Shown here in pieces: positions 1-13,020 of a stretch of 64,000 nt of DNA. The stretch is taken from the NCBI GenBank assembly GCA_950295325.1, contig OX485803.1, positions 16,244,001-16,308,000 of the forward strand, read 5' to 3'. The notes beneath the pieces are model-generated. The model ran no database searches. It was not told the origin of the DNA and saw nothing but the letters and a program-made list of their open reading frames with translations. The position numbers were made by a program, and so were the translations under genes. Every line of letters begins with the position of its first letter. The stretch's first letter is position 1. Origin of the DNA: Polytrichum commune. Its lineage: Eukaryota > Streptophyta > Polytrichopsida > Polytrichales > Polytrichaceae.

Positions 1-120
1 AGGTTGGTAATTATCCTGACAACTCAAACGTCAGTCTCGTTATTTCTCAAACTCGACCATTTCATATGTACATGTAGCATCACCGGGAGGTAATTATTTC
101 CAAGTTTCTTTCATAATAAA

Positions 121-190
121 GCCCACACATACTGGTGGCAGTGAACTGAGTTCGCCCATTCACTGTTGCCCACCACCAGTATGTGTGGGC
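121..190. repeat. Perfect 18-bp inverted repeat (hairpin)
   Basis: The arms GCCCACACATACTGGTGG (121-138) and its exact reverse complement (173-190) enclose a second short stem, CAGTGAA (139-145) with TTCACTG (159-165). The whole 70 bases can fold back on itself. It may be a small fold-back element or a hairpin RNA source. No flanking target-site duplication was identified. Confidence 0.7.
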
Positions 191-890
191 AGGGTATAAG
201 ACTAAAAGTATTTTCTAAAAATTGGGTAAAGCTCCCTCAGTTGTAGGGGAGGCATCCGGCTATCCCAATGCACTTACAAGAACTTGCTCCGGAGATTTTT
301 GAGTAGCTTTATAGTTAAGTAGCTTTTGCACATGTTCATGGTTTAATCTACCAAGCAATGAATGTTGGGCAGTTTTTGTCCCCTACCCAAATGCCTTTCT
401 ACTCATCTATCTTACCATCAGTTTTTGTTAATGGAGCTCCTCGTGCCCTTATAGCTAAGACTAAAGAGCAACCAATCATAAGGGCGGGAGGCGACACTTT
501 TAAAGGTCCTACATTCTTGCCTCATGTCTAGGTACCGATGGGAGGGAGAGTCAGTGGTTGAGGCTTAAAACCTCCACTTGTAAGCCATGCCACATCATTT
601 GCCAACTAGGCTGGGCACTGGATAATGTCGATGGTGTGAAGGCCGGGTTGTTAGAACTAACTTTTAGTCTTAACTAAGGCAATTGAGATCTGTCTCTGAC
701 AATCCGACACCTGCAGCTCATAAATTCTCATGTAGAGTTATCGTCAAAGACCATCCTTAGTCCATTCAAGAGCTTCACACTCCGAAACTCTTTTAAATTG
801 TAGTTGTACGGAACTCTGACCTAACAGGTGTTCAAGCATTCACGTTTTTATTAAGTGTGCGTGCAAGCAGGTAGTGATCGACAACATGGC

Positions 891-945
891 TTTATTCAAA
901 CACTCAACTGACTTTATTCAAACACCCAACTGACTTTATTCAAAC
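891..945. repeat. Short tandem repeat, about 22-24 bp x 2.5
   Basis: The phrase CTTTATTCAAACAC with the spacer CAACTGA recurs three times in direct tandem. The last copy diverges after TTCAAACA. No coding sense is apparent. Confidence 0.7.
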
Positions 946-3900
946 AAAAGCCCTCAGGCAATAGCACAAACATATCAATTTCACTCTCTTCCTGAGAGCT
1001 CAAACAATTGTTTTCCGGAGGGATTCAGAGCCCACTGTCACAACCTAATGAGGCACATAAAAAGACGATTTCTTTTTTATAGAAAGAATGGGCTTCATTC
1101 CCAAAGTTTCACCACAAAGTATTAAGACACAAAAGGAGTTCGAGCTCCCTTCTTGAGAGTCGAAACCGTTGATTTCATTAGGGAATGCTCACACTTAAGT
1201 GAAAATCATACAGGGTGTTTTTCAGAAACAAGGCTTCCCACCTAATGTTGAACAAGAGACAATTGTTCTACTCAAGCTCAACAAATCCACTCTCTTCCCA
1301 AGAGGGATACAAATTTTTTAATACATCTACTTATATATATATATATATGCTCCTTCTGACTATGGCCTACAAGGTTAAAATGGGAGAGGGGAGCATAGTG
1401 CTAGACCCTCGAGAGTGGTGATTGTCCATAGCCAAAGATTCAAGCCACAAAACAATTCATGCCTATAGAATCACACCGGTCCATACACTAATAAGTACTT
1501 CCATTGAATTTTATCACAACCAACAAACACAAACACCTATCTCTTTCCAAACAACATAACCCACACATCACCTTACTATGCAACTATTTCATCTAACAAA
1601 ACACCCCTTCAACCCAAACCACGTATCTGTAATTATTCAAATTGGATTCCTATGCCTCTTCTCTACCACACACCTACCTACCATCGGAATAAATTTCAAA
1701 TGTTTTTTATAAAATAGACACACATAAAAACACAACATAACAACCACACACACACCAACCAATACAACGCCTACCAAGAAACCATCACACCACACATACA
1801 TAAAAACCACATTCACATGACCATGGGGATCTCCTTTATGTTGGAGAGGATATTGAAACTAACCTAGATCCCACCAATGCCCGCACCAAATAAATCAGAA
1901 TATCCATCCTCAAAGTACATCAACAACACCACATACACCCACATATTCCCCTTTACACTATCACTTGACACCTTTCTAAGAAGCCGCAAATTCTCCCAAC
2001 AAAAAAAATCAAAAAATCAAAAAAATCATACATATAAATTTCTACCTTCGCCTGCATAAACAACACCAATGAGAGTCATGTCACAATGGGGTGGCATGGC
2101 CTCAAACATGAATGCTCTTTATTCATGACTATGGTTCAATAAATCAAGCCAAATCACAAAAACATTTAGTTTATAAACCAAATCAATAGCATGAATCAAT
2201 ACAACACTAACTCGTGCAACAAAAAAGTGGCTATTGTTCTAACGTCACATATGTCGACATAAGGATGACATGGAGAGAACTTAGTTAATGTGGCACTAGG
2301 GAGAGTGTATTAAGACATCCTTGTGAAAGGATACACAATACATTGACAAACTACTCATACTCCTTTGGTAAATGACTTCACAAAAGTGCAAACTCAATTC
2401 CATGAAGGTTCCAAGCTAGTTCATGAATCTTCCAGAAGCTGTTACCAAAGTGTTCTATCAATTTTATAAACATTCTAAATTAGTTCAAGATTTTTCTAAA
2501 CTAACTTGACACGTGGCACACCCCAAATTCAAAGTAATGGACCTTTACCTCTAGCAGCTTCATGAATCTTTCAAATCGATTTCATAAATATTTTCGCACT
2601 GCGTGGTTTTTGTATTCTCAACTTTTCGTCTCCTCGTTTGGCATCCTTTGCCTTCTTAGTGTTCATTGGTTCTTCTTTGTTTTGTGTTTACCTGGAAGCC
2701 CTCTAGTTTGAATGTCAATTTATTGTCTTCTTCTTCTAGTCTTTCAATATAGTACCTCAAAGTCGGAAGCAAGCAATGTCAATTATTCTATGGTCTTTGA
2801 CTACTGTACATGGAAGTAAGCAACACAAACCCAATATAGTTGGTGTGCGCAGTCTCGTGGATTTGATTATGGGAAGAGTGTTGATTGCGTGAGCAAAGCG
2901 CATAGTGTGTTTGAAACGATTGAATGTGTTTGAACAATCCAATCAAAATTTTGGTAGAGCTAGACATGAGGAGCAATTAGGAGAATCCTTATACATGATG
3001 TACCGTTCTTTGTGAAATGAAGTACTACAGTTCATGAAATTGATTTCGTAAAGTTGTGAATATGGGTACCAAATCATGAAGTTGTTCACAACATGTAGTG
3101 AAATTGGTTGAAAGCTCAAGCTAAATTGGTTGTCGATATAGTGAACTTGATTTACGATTCCAATGAAATTGGTAGAACCTATTGCTAAATTGATTCGTCA
3201 AATCATGAAATTGAGAACACAGATTTGTGAATTCATCTTACCAAAAGAGTAATGCAGTTACTTATCCTAATCGAACACTCACATTGAGTGATATGTGGAT
3301 CTAAAAAAGGACACCAAAAACCCATTTGTGTAATAAATAATGGTTATAATACCATGCTCATAATTTGTTAACTATTATAGGTTCCATAGTCACCATTATT
3401 TCATGAACATGTGTGATCATTCAAGACAAAAACATTCCTGACTATGATCATGAATACGATCTCGATACAAGCTCCGAAAATAATGCGAACTTTGGCAACA
3501 ACCTTGATTTGGATTGTCTAATAGTTCACAAGCTTAATATGCTAATCAGAAAATTAAGCAACTCTTTAAGACGGGTCTATGGTTGACCTTAACTAGTGTG
3601 AGAATCTCGCACTCTAATTAACGTCCATAAGATCTCATCCGTTACGGGATGGAATCCCCGATTCCTTGGGCACTAGATAAACGCTGCCCTTGAGTTATTG
3701 GACGGTGGACCTCCAATACATCCACAAAACCACAGATATGGATGAATGTCCGGCCAACTCTAGCCCTATGTATGGATGAATTCCGTTCCCAATTTCAAAC
3801 TGTAAGTATATCCGGCTGGGTGAACAATACCCGCCGTCCAGCGCGGGTCGCCGCGCATCCAGCCCGGCCGGTGATCGAGGCGCAAACCGGGTACCCGGCC

Positions 3901-4991
3901 ACCCCTCGCATCACGGCCCGAAAGTCCCGGCCTGAAATTCAAATTTACGACGGGTTCGGCACCGGACCCCCGCAAAACGCTGGGAACCTCCGGGAACCCG
4001 TTGGGAACTCGCACAGGACCCTGCAGCCTAGAAACAGGAGACAGAAGGGAGTCGTCGCGACGACAGTTTGCATTCGTTGCGTTCATTGTTTGGGGAATTG
4101 GGCTTCGAGATTAGTAGTCGTCGCTGGGATTTGTGCTTGCCGGCAATCCGGGGCGCTGTATCTGCGCTGTTGTCGTGGTTTAATAGCAATGTGTTTTTGC
4201 TCCTTGGATCTGGTGCCCCATAAACTCTGTTTCTCTGGGTTCTATGTACATATAAAGCTTGCGGGGGCGAGAGACTTTGAGCTTTGAAGCTTGCTTGGCT
4301 TCAGAGCCATTGACGTTCATCAGCATTTGGTGATAGCGTTGGTTGCGTTGGGGTTAGAGGGTTGGTGATGAAATCCGTCATCAGGTGTGGATGGGGTGGC
4401 GTTTTTATGTAGGCAAGTAAATATGTGTGTGTATGGGTGAGTCAATGAAGCTTGCGTTGAATTGCTTCTAGGGTGATGACGAACACATGTTTGCTGCTGT
4501 TTTTGAAGACTAGGTTGAGTTTTGTTTTTAGTAGGGTAGTTTCCTGTCTTGGAGACATGGAGGTCTCGAGTGGTCTTGACCGATGAGACTCACTCGCATG
4601 GGCGATGGTCCTTGTCTCTATAGTTTAGTGTCTGCAATTTAGCTCGCCCGTTGAACGAAAAGAAAGGCCCCACTCTTGTAACTGGTCATTAAGCCTTCCA
4701 AATTTATGAACTCAGCTGAACCAAAAAGAAAGCGCTCTGGCGTTTAGAATATCATCAGTGTCAACCGCAATTGCAAGAGGTAGTTACCCGAATATCATAG
4801 CAATTTGCACTAGGTAAATTATCCTGATGTAGAGTTCTACTCCTGGACACCGAGCATAATTTATTCATTGAATGGGGTACGTGGTTGTAAGTTATGATGG
4901 TTCGACAAAGAAGTCCATAAGAGGCAGCTGCCGTTGCTACTACACACGGATGATGTTGGAGGTAGAGAAAAATTGAGCACAGAAACACAAG

Positions 4992-7900
4992 ATGCCGCCA
5001 GCTAGACGCTCGAAATCGGTTATCCAGACGCCACGAACGACGACGACAAGAAGACTTCATCGCAGTCCAAGCGCAGACCCCACAAGGAGAGAGAGAGCAC
5101 TTCGCAGTACTCCGTCCACAAGGTTTGCATTAATGAGTCACAGTGTGGCTGAACAAGAAGACGTGGAGGAGGAAGAATTCTCCTTCCACCCTACCCCGAG
5201 TGCATCAAGGTTCCACGATGAGACAGGGTCGCAACAACAATACTTGAGCTCTGTGCTATCGAAGAGCAGCCATCCGAGTGTTGCTTTGCAGTCTCCAAGG
5301 GTAACGAGGTCTTCCGCAAGGTCAAGGCTGTCGAGGGCGAGCAATGTGGAAGCTGAGAGCCAGACACCGAAGGAGAATACTGATCCCTCAGGAAGTCATA
5401 ACTGGATTAATGGGCTGAGAGGAGAAGGCGGTGACGAGGGTAAAGCTCCTGTCACACGGAGCAGGATGGTGCAGAGTGTGGTACCTGTCAAACATGTCTT
5501 TGCCATGCAAAACCATGTCCCAAGGTCTGCTTTCCACATTTTCTTCTTCTCACAACCTCTGTGAAGTGATGTATTCATCTTTTAGGGTACATGAAGTGCA
5601 TGTGGATTTTTGTGGTTTAGTCATGGTGCTTTATGGCTTCGCAGCCTACGAAGTCCCAGGGTTTCTTTTCCACCTTTCGTTTTTCTCACAAACTCTCTGG
5701 ACTGAGCGGGAATCTGATCATTTTTAAAGACACATGAAGTGTATGTAGGTTTTTGTGGTTTTGTCGTGGTGCTTTATGGGTGTTGATGAGTAAATTGGAT
5801 GTGCATTATCTTTCGCAGCCTACGAAGTCCCAAGGTCCGTTTTCCTCCTTTTGTTTTTCTCACAAACTCGCTGAAGTGATCAGGAATCTGAGCATTTTCC
5901 AGGAAACATGAAGTTTATGTGGATTTATGTGGTTTAGTCATGGTGCTTTATGGGTGTTGATAAGTGAGTTGGATTTGCATAATCCTTCGGAGGCTAAGTT
6001 TGGTTTCGAACTTGGAATATTGTGTTACTGGTGGGATGGTTAGGCAATTGTCGCAAGGGTGCGAGGACAGGCTTGGTTCTCAAAGTATTGGACCAGGTTG
6101 TTGGGAATCTTTAAAATTTGAAGTCTAATGAAGTCTGGGGTTTATACAGGTCAGCCGTGTCGGAACAGCGGAAGGGGAAGACAATGGGACTAAGAGGTCG
6201 ACACTTAGGCGACGAACTTGAAACTCTTGGAGAGGAGGATCATGCAGGAGGGGCTGGAACCCGCATCATGGTGTATGTCCGGCTGCGGCCCATGTCCAAG
6301 AAGGAGAAAGAAGCAGGCGCTCAAAGCTGCGTGCGTGTTGATAACAAGCGGGACATCTATTTGACAGAATTTGCAAATGAGAATGACTATTTACGTCTCA
6401 AGCGCTTGAAAGGGCGACATTTTGCGTTTGATGCAGCATTTCCTGATACCACTGCCCAGCAAGAGGTCTACAGCACGAGGTGTGTCTGGATTCTACCCAC
6501 ATTTGTATTTCACCATATTTGGGCCATTTTTGAACATGATGGTCACTCACGTTTGCTCGGTGACCACCATCATCATAGACAAAGTAACCTTAGTCCGTCG
6601 ATGTGAAACATAAGTTTACGCCATTTGGAACACGATGGTCACTCTTAGCATTTCAATATGTTTCTCACCGCACGTGCTCGGTGACCACCATCATAGCGAA
6701 ACCGACCTTAGTCCGTCGATGTCAAACATAAGTTCATGCCATTTCCAAATAGAATGCTCACTCTTAGCATTTGAGTTTGATTCTCACCCATGTGCTCGGT
6801 GACCACCATCACAGCGAAACCGACCTTAGTCCGTTGATGTCAAACATAAGTTCATGCCATTTCCAAACAGAATGCTCACTCTTAGCATTTGAGTTTGATT
6901 CTCACCCATGTGCTCGGTGACCACCATCATAGTGGAACCAATCTTAGTCCGTCGATGTCAAACATTAGTTTATACCATTTCCGAACAGAGTGGTCACTCT
7001 CAGCATTTGAATTTGATTCTCATCCATGTGCTCGATGACCACCATCATAGTGGAACCGACCTTAGTCCGTCGATGATGTCAAACCAAAGTTTATGAATTA
7101 CATTCTGAAACTCGGAGGGTGCAGTACGGCAGCTCTGGTGGAGGGAGTATTACAAGGGCGGAACGGGTCGGTGTTCTGCTATGGTGCCACAGGAGCGGGA
7201 AAGACGCATACAATGCTGGGTACAGTCCAGAATCCGGGAGTTATGGTGTTGGCTCTCAAAGACCTCTTCAATAAAATAAAGCTGCGGAGCACCGGTGAAC
7301 ATGTTGTCAAGCTTTCCTACCTGGAGGTTTACAACGAGACTGTCAAGGATCTGCTCTCACCGGGCCGTGCACTCGTTCTTCGGGATGACGGCAAACAGGT
7401 AAATTATCTTCGAGCACCTCCTATGGTCACTTTAAAATGATTCTCTCAGCAATCGGCTTACAAAGTATTTTGAGCCAATGCTGCATACTTCTCTCACGCA
7501 TAGACAGGATATATATCATAAATCTCCATTGCTCACTGATCCGATTATTTGAGAGAGAAACTACCTTCTAAAGTCATTCAACCCTCATCTTGAGGTTGAG
7601 ACAGGGATTGGAGGGTTGCCTCTCTCTCAATAATCGGTGGGCAATAAGTATAAGGCTATGTGGGCGGGGGTGGTATGGTATGAGCATGAGGTCTTGCCCT
7701 CAAAAAACATAGAGAAAGGCGATTTTTGAGAGAAACATTTTCCAGTGATCATAGGAGTTGCTCTTACTCTGGAGGGACTTTCCTTAGTATACGATATAAC
7801 GATAAGGATATGAGGATGCGTTGATGTATTAATGTGTTAGGAATGAATACTAAGGCATTTGTCAATTTTCGGAAGGAAATAATTGTTGTTCAGGGAGGCA

Positions 7901-10900
7901 ACTTACACCTTGACGCCATGTTGACGCCATGTCTTGGTCATGGTTGTCGCTATGGAACACGAGGTATCTGGTCTTCTGACCTCGGTTTTCTTTGTGTGAC
8001 CAGGGAATAATAGCAGCAGGGATTACACAGTATCAGGCATATTCAGCTGATGAGGTATGGAATCAGCAGTTGCGTCGATAGGTGCTTGTTGTTGGCTCTA
8101 AAGGATGTGATCGAAGAGTAACCTGCAGTGGTTTTTAATTCCCTCAACTTTGATTTCTTATTTATGTTGTGCAATGTCCAGATCATGACACTGCTGCACA
8201 GGGGCAACCTGAACAGGACAACAGAACCGACTCGTGTCAACGAAACTTCCTCACGATCTCATGCCATTCTACAGGTGCGTGTCAAGCTCAGGTCGACATG
8301 GTAATATGGGGATATTAGACCAACTTTGTTGAATTCGCTTCGTCTTTGGTAGTATTAGGTGCTTGTTTGACTTGAGAAAGACCCACTGGTACTCTTTCAG
8401 CAGATTTGCGCAGGAGCCTACTTTCACGAGAAATTGCAACTTATTCTGTTCAACAACATCCATCCCCGAATATATGTGAATTGGATTATGTGGTTCATAC
8501 TTAGGGATCATAAAGAGACAGCATGTGGACTTGTGGTGTAGGTGGTTGCAGAGTACAAGATGCAGCAAGAGCTGGGAGTTGTGTCGCGAGTTGGTAAATT
8601 GTCTTTGATCGATTTGGCGGGGTCAGAACGAGCACTTGCAACAGATCAAAGGACACTTCGGTCAGTAGAGGGTGCCAACATAAACCGCTCTCTCCTGGCT
8701 TTAAGTAGTTGCATCAACGCACTATGTGAGGGGAAAAAGCACATTCCTTTCAGGAACTCTAAGCTCACTCAACTTCTCAAGGTTAGTGAAGTTTTTGGTT
8801 TGCGCTTTTGATGTGAGCATGCCACCCTTTACAGCTGCCATAATGACTCTTGGTGAGATCTGGCACATCGGAAATTCTCACTGGCAACCAACTAGGAAAC
8901 ATCAATGGGTCAAAAACTACAGTCTGGAGGTTTCTCAGTAAACCTCAGTCTCCGAGTTCCTCATCTCTCTTAACCCTATCTCAGATATGAAATTGTGTTC
9001 GCGTTCTCACTATTTTCCTCGAGTCAGTTGACACTGGCATCCATGGCACACTTTGTTCTTATAGCTGATCGGGCGATCTTGACAGGATTCCCTAGGAGGA
9101 GCATGCCAAACAGCCATGATAGCCAATATCAGTCCAAGCAACGGCTCTTTTGGAGAGACACAAAACACTCTCCATTGGGCAGACAGGGCCAAGGAGATTA
9201 GAACCAAGGTGGGAATTTGAAATCCTAAAAAGTGAGGAATATCTAGCGAAGTTCTCTCAAATGCCTTGAAGACGAAGACGTATTATTGTCCAATTTTCTG
9301 ATTGTGCAACCTGTGTCTATCTCATTGTTTATGTGACAACGTCATTGTGCTTCAGGGTTGCGAAGCACAGGAAGAGTTAAGCGTTCCAGAGGATGATGCT
9401 GAGAAGTCGAAGCTGTTACACCGAATCCAGAAAGAGAATCAGCTGCTCCGAATGCAGGTTGAGCAGTTACATGAGAAGGTGGTTGGGGGCAGTCCCTCCA
9501 GGACCACCTCAATGGAATGTTCTCAAGGCTTGGCGGAGCTAGAGAACGTCGTGCAAGTGACCTCGCCGCCCTTTGCTACGTCGATGGTCCCATACTCTCA
9601 AGAAAGTCCCTCATATGTAACTTACCGCAATTATCTTATCACTCTCGGGTATTGGTGGATTAATTGAAGGGTAGTGACTACTTGTCACTGCATTGGGATG
9701 CAATCTGACAGATGTTATAGACAAGCACATGGTCATTTCTAATTGTGTTTGTCTTCCTTAACTTGTGCTAGTTGGAAGAACTGCTGCTGGCGTGAAGTTG
9801 ACAAATATGCAAATGATGAACCTTGGACTACATATGTCGCCTTGATGCTCTCGAGAATCATAATTTATGTCTGTATCTTGTCAAGAAACAAGGTAGAGTA
9901 TAATCCGGTCACCATTGAACTGACTTCGTTTGACGAGTTTTAGGTTCAGGCTTTGATGAAATCTTTAATGCTTTGGGTACAGGCAAAGACACCCGGACGG
10001 CTGCACAGCACTCTGAGCACTAGGGAATTTCCAGAGAGAGTGACTTCAGAACAGACCATTCGGGACCTGCAACGAACAATCCAGCTACTGGAGATGGACA
10101 TCGACCTCCTGAAGAGAGAATCCAGTCAACGAGAAGAGAAGCAACACCAGGCACACATGCAGGAGCTAAAGAAAAAAGATGAACTGATACAGAGGCTCTT
10201 ACAAAAGAGCTCAAACGACGAAATCAGAAGAAGATCTATTTGTACACCAACCAAGCGCGACGAGAACAACACGGTTGGGTCCAAGCGAAGTGCCCTTGAG
10301 CAGAGAAGGTTGAGCACACCGGCAGTGAACATGAAGTCAGTTTCTGGTCTTCCTCCCACGGGTTCGAAGCTCTATAACCTGAGTGGCCGCGTTACAAGAA
10401 GCCAAGTGACCCCCAAGGTTACGTTGAAACAGAGTCTTAGCTCTCCAGCCAAGAAAACGGCTGTCAAGGGGCTTGTCCCGGAGAGTGCCAATCGTAAACG
10501 AACCTTCTGGGATATAACAAACTTGAACACATCGGCGGAGATGGTCCCTTCCAAATCCACAAGGAGAAACACGACTGCGGCGGCTAAAACCCCATCCATG
10601 CTCCTACAAGTAAGCCAGCCATTTCCTCGTCCCTTCTCTTGAGCAACCTCTGATTGCAGGATGTGCTTGAACATTAAGGTAGAGGGTGTAAACCGTCACT
10701 ATTAAACGCTTAGCGTATATACTATAATTAGATTTAAAAGTGTAGAATGATTCTCTTTAGCAATTGAAAGAGAATTCCAATCCACCAAACCCAAAGTTTG
10801 TCTCGATTGAGTTCCTTATGCAAAGTTATATGGGTGCAAAGTTCTATTGGGAGATGACCCAAAACGAACACAGGAGCTAGATGATAGGGTACTGGACATT

Positions 10901-11302
10901 CTCAGAATCAATGTGTACTTATTGACCAAGATTTTAGGGTGTTGGTTTTGGGTGGAGTTTTGGCTTTAGCATCATCTACCTTAGGGAAATTTGGAATTTT
11001 TGATATACAATGTCGTGGGATTTCGACCGGAATCTGTGAAACGCAAATCGGTTGGAAACAACAAATGCGAGGATGTGTTCATGTATTGTGGTCGAAAGAT
11101 GATCTGTTCACAGATTGCGATTCACTTCCAACAGAACTTCTTATTTGTCATTTCGACAGCTATCGATCGATGTCTGCCTGCTGCTTATAGTTTTTCCTTA
11201 ATCTCTCCTTCATATGATGCAAGTGGGAGAAGCTTACTGACAAATTGGCACTCTCATCCTTGTTCTCAGCCGGGCTTTGCAACTCAGCGCCGACTTTCTT
11301 GA
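4992..11302 (+). CDS. KIN-8A: Kinesin-8A (KIN-8A), microtubule motor
   Basis: Proposed coding exons: 4992-5524, 6150-6479, 7125-7398, 8004-8054, 8182-8274, 8542-8781, 9086-9208, 9356-9616, 9983-10609, 11270-11302. All introns are GT-AG and the phases join without a break to give 854 aa. Visible motifs: motor start [11 protein letters not shown] at about residue 215, P-loop GATGAGKT at about 308, switch [10 protein letters not shown] at about 416, switch [10 protein letters not shown] at about 451, and motor end ADRAKEIR near 545. A basic N-terminal arm precedes the motor. A coiled coil lies at about 655-710, then a basic tail containing RTFWDIT and ending [10 protein letters not shown]. From memory of the family, the WDIT and PGFA tail motifs and the [17 protein letters not shown] block match Arabidopsis KIN-8A rather than KIN-8B. 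Kinesin-8 proteins are plus-end motors that control microtubule length. The junctions around 9617-9982 are the least certain. A short extra exon near 9774 is possible. Confidence 0.93.
5505..5990 (+). repeat. Degenerate tandem triplication in KIN-8A intron 1
   Basis: The block beginning at the exon 1 end and donor (CCCAAGGTCTGCTTTCCAC, near 5519) recurs near 5655 and near 5831 with a few changes. Each copy is followed by the same kind of text: TTTTTCTCACAA, then CATGAAGT, then TGGTGCTTTATGG. Copy spacing is about 135 and 175 bases. The duplication therefore includes the splice donor itself, leaving two donor-like sequences inside the intron. Confidence 0.75.
6540..7095 (+). repeat. 118-bp tandem array (5 copies) in KIN-8A intron 2
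   Basis: The anchor GCTCGGTGACCACCATCA (or one-base variants) occurs at 6555, 6676, 6794, 6912 and 7030, giving a period of 121, 118, 118 and 118 bases. Each unit also carries CTTAGTCCGT(C/T)GATGTCAAAC and a CACTCTTAGCATTTGA-like stretch. The array fills almost the whole intron and stops about 30 bases before the 3' splice site at 7124. Confidence 0.92.
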
Positions 11303-12841
11303 GGATTGCCTACCTTATCCTCGAAGTGCGACAGCAGTATTTTCAGCTCCAAGCCAATCCTCTCCGATTGTCTGCCACTGTAATATGTCACAGATTTGGT
11401 CCTTTTACACATTGTCAATTTATTTCCAAAAAAAAGAGAGTCAATTAAACAGAAAAATTAGAAGCAGAAAAATTCCGTCATAGATTCAATACTGTACAGA
11501 TTGGTTCCTTCCGCTTACCTGAGTATTCTTTAGTACTTTGATTACAACTCAATCATGATACACAGTGCGCAGAATACAAAGATTGAAAGACATGTAACTG
11601 AGTCGATCATATTCACCATTTGATGCAAAAGCTGTTGGACTTCATCGGGCATGTAATGATTTTTGCATTTTTGTATTCTTGAATTACTGTGTCAAGTGAT
11701 TTGCTGCATTGCAGAGTTCTCATAGCAGTTACATTTTAGAGTTCATATCGATCACCAGTATTTCAAGAGGATTCCTATGTTTCAGTTATCACTTGCTAGA
11801 GGTTTTTGCTGTTAGACAGTCAATATTTCCTCAATTGTTGTTCTTCTTAATCATATGATCTCAAGTTGACACACTTTGATAGGGGGAAATAGATCGTACA
11901 TTCTTCACAGTTTTTATTTTAATTCTGTACAGCTACATGAGAAATGTACACCATGATTTGAGATCTGTTTATTTAATTTAAATACCTGGAGGATCAAAGG
12001 GGTGATAAAAGTCGCAAGCCAGTGAGTGCAGGTAAACAATATAACCTGGTTGTTAGATGTAGAAAGCATTGAGATCCAGACAGTTATAAAATGCTTCGTG
12101 ATATTCAAGAGCAAGAATATTTAAACGCTGAATACATGACCACAATATCTGGACATGAACCATTTTCCTCATGTGAAAATGGCAAGAGAGAAGATGCTTT
12201 TGCTTTAGACCACTGCTTGTTAGACCATTGCAGTTTTGAAGCTTTATTCCCAAGGTATCTAAGTAGAAGTGATGAAAAACCATTCCCTCTCTTCACATGG
12301 TCAACTTCCAAAATCGGACTAAAGAGGCAGTACCTTTCACACTTTGATTGACCTATTTCAGATTATATTTTGTGGTTCTGGCATAATTTGTGTGTTTCAG
12401 TCATCACTTGTCTATAGCTGGTGGGAAGTGTGCCCTATGGACCTTGCTTACCTGCGAAAAAGTATTGTACAACAGAGTGGCGATGATATTCAAGTGTTTG
12501 GAGCAAGATGCATTTAGAAACAATATGAGCAAATTGTATCTAGCATAACGGAAATATTGTACAGCAGATAACTCTACACCGATGGCAGAGCTTCATGAAT
12601 CATACACATCATGTAGGAAGTGATCCAAGTGTGGTTGGTTTCTTTTCTTTCGGAAGTCTTTGTCCTCCTTACTGGAATAGGTCTGAAGTACAAATTAAGA
12701 ATGTTGTATCCTTGCAGCCCTGAGAAAACAGAACTGGCAATCCACGTGAACAAGTAGAGTTTTATCACACTCGAGAGGGAGAAATTCTTCATCACGGTTG
12801 CACCATCATACCGTTTTTTCATTGCAAAGGACACAGTTGCA

Positions 12842-13020
12842 GGGAATTGCTAAATCAACCACATCGTTCGCTAAAACGACCATGTAGTTGCATCACACAG
12901 TCACATGACTTGTCGAACTTTGATTTTGTCATTGCACACATGAAGAGGAGCAAAGCATCAGCGTTAGGTTAGAAGCAATAAACTTGGCCAACTTGGATGA
13001 CAAGTCAGAGCCTCGTCGAC
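12842..13020 (-). mobile_element. Truncated copy of the 44122 MITE family
   Basis: The segment starts with GGGAATTGCTAAATCAACC, which matches the reverse complement of the right terminal repeat of the element at 44122-44354. It runs on through GACCATG..., CATGAAGAGGAGCAAAG and CTTGGCCAACTTGGATGAC, all present in the other copy in the opposite orientation. The far terminal repeat is missing, so the copy is incomplete. Confidence 0.7.

Larger units (their letters stand above)
1..4991. other. Intergenic region upstream of KIN-8A
   Basis: No gene is supported here. The stretch is AT-rich up to about 3700, with A/C-rich low complexity at 1500-2050. It contains a fold-back at 121-190 and a short tandem repeat at 891-945. 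From about 3830 to 4030 the base composition turns strongly GC-rich with many CpG, and it stays mixed up to the KIN-8A start at 4992. That island and the following kilobase are the likely promoter and 5' leader of KIN-8A (inference). Open frames across the island show no recognisable protein. Confidence 0.6.

Noticed and set aside
3742-4287. 181-codon frame across the GC-rich island
   Set aside because: Composition explains it. The protein looks random, an opposing frame is also open, and it sits where the KIN-8A promoter or leader is expected.
9774-9794. Possible extra KIN-8A mini-exon (LEELLLA)
   Set aside because: It has an AG before and a GT after, but including it does not improve the match to the family and the neighbouring exons already join in phase. 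It is left as an alternative.
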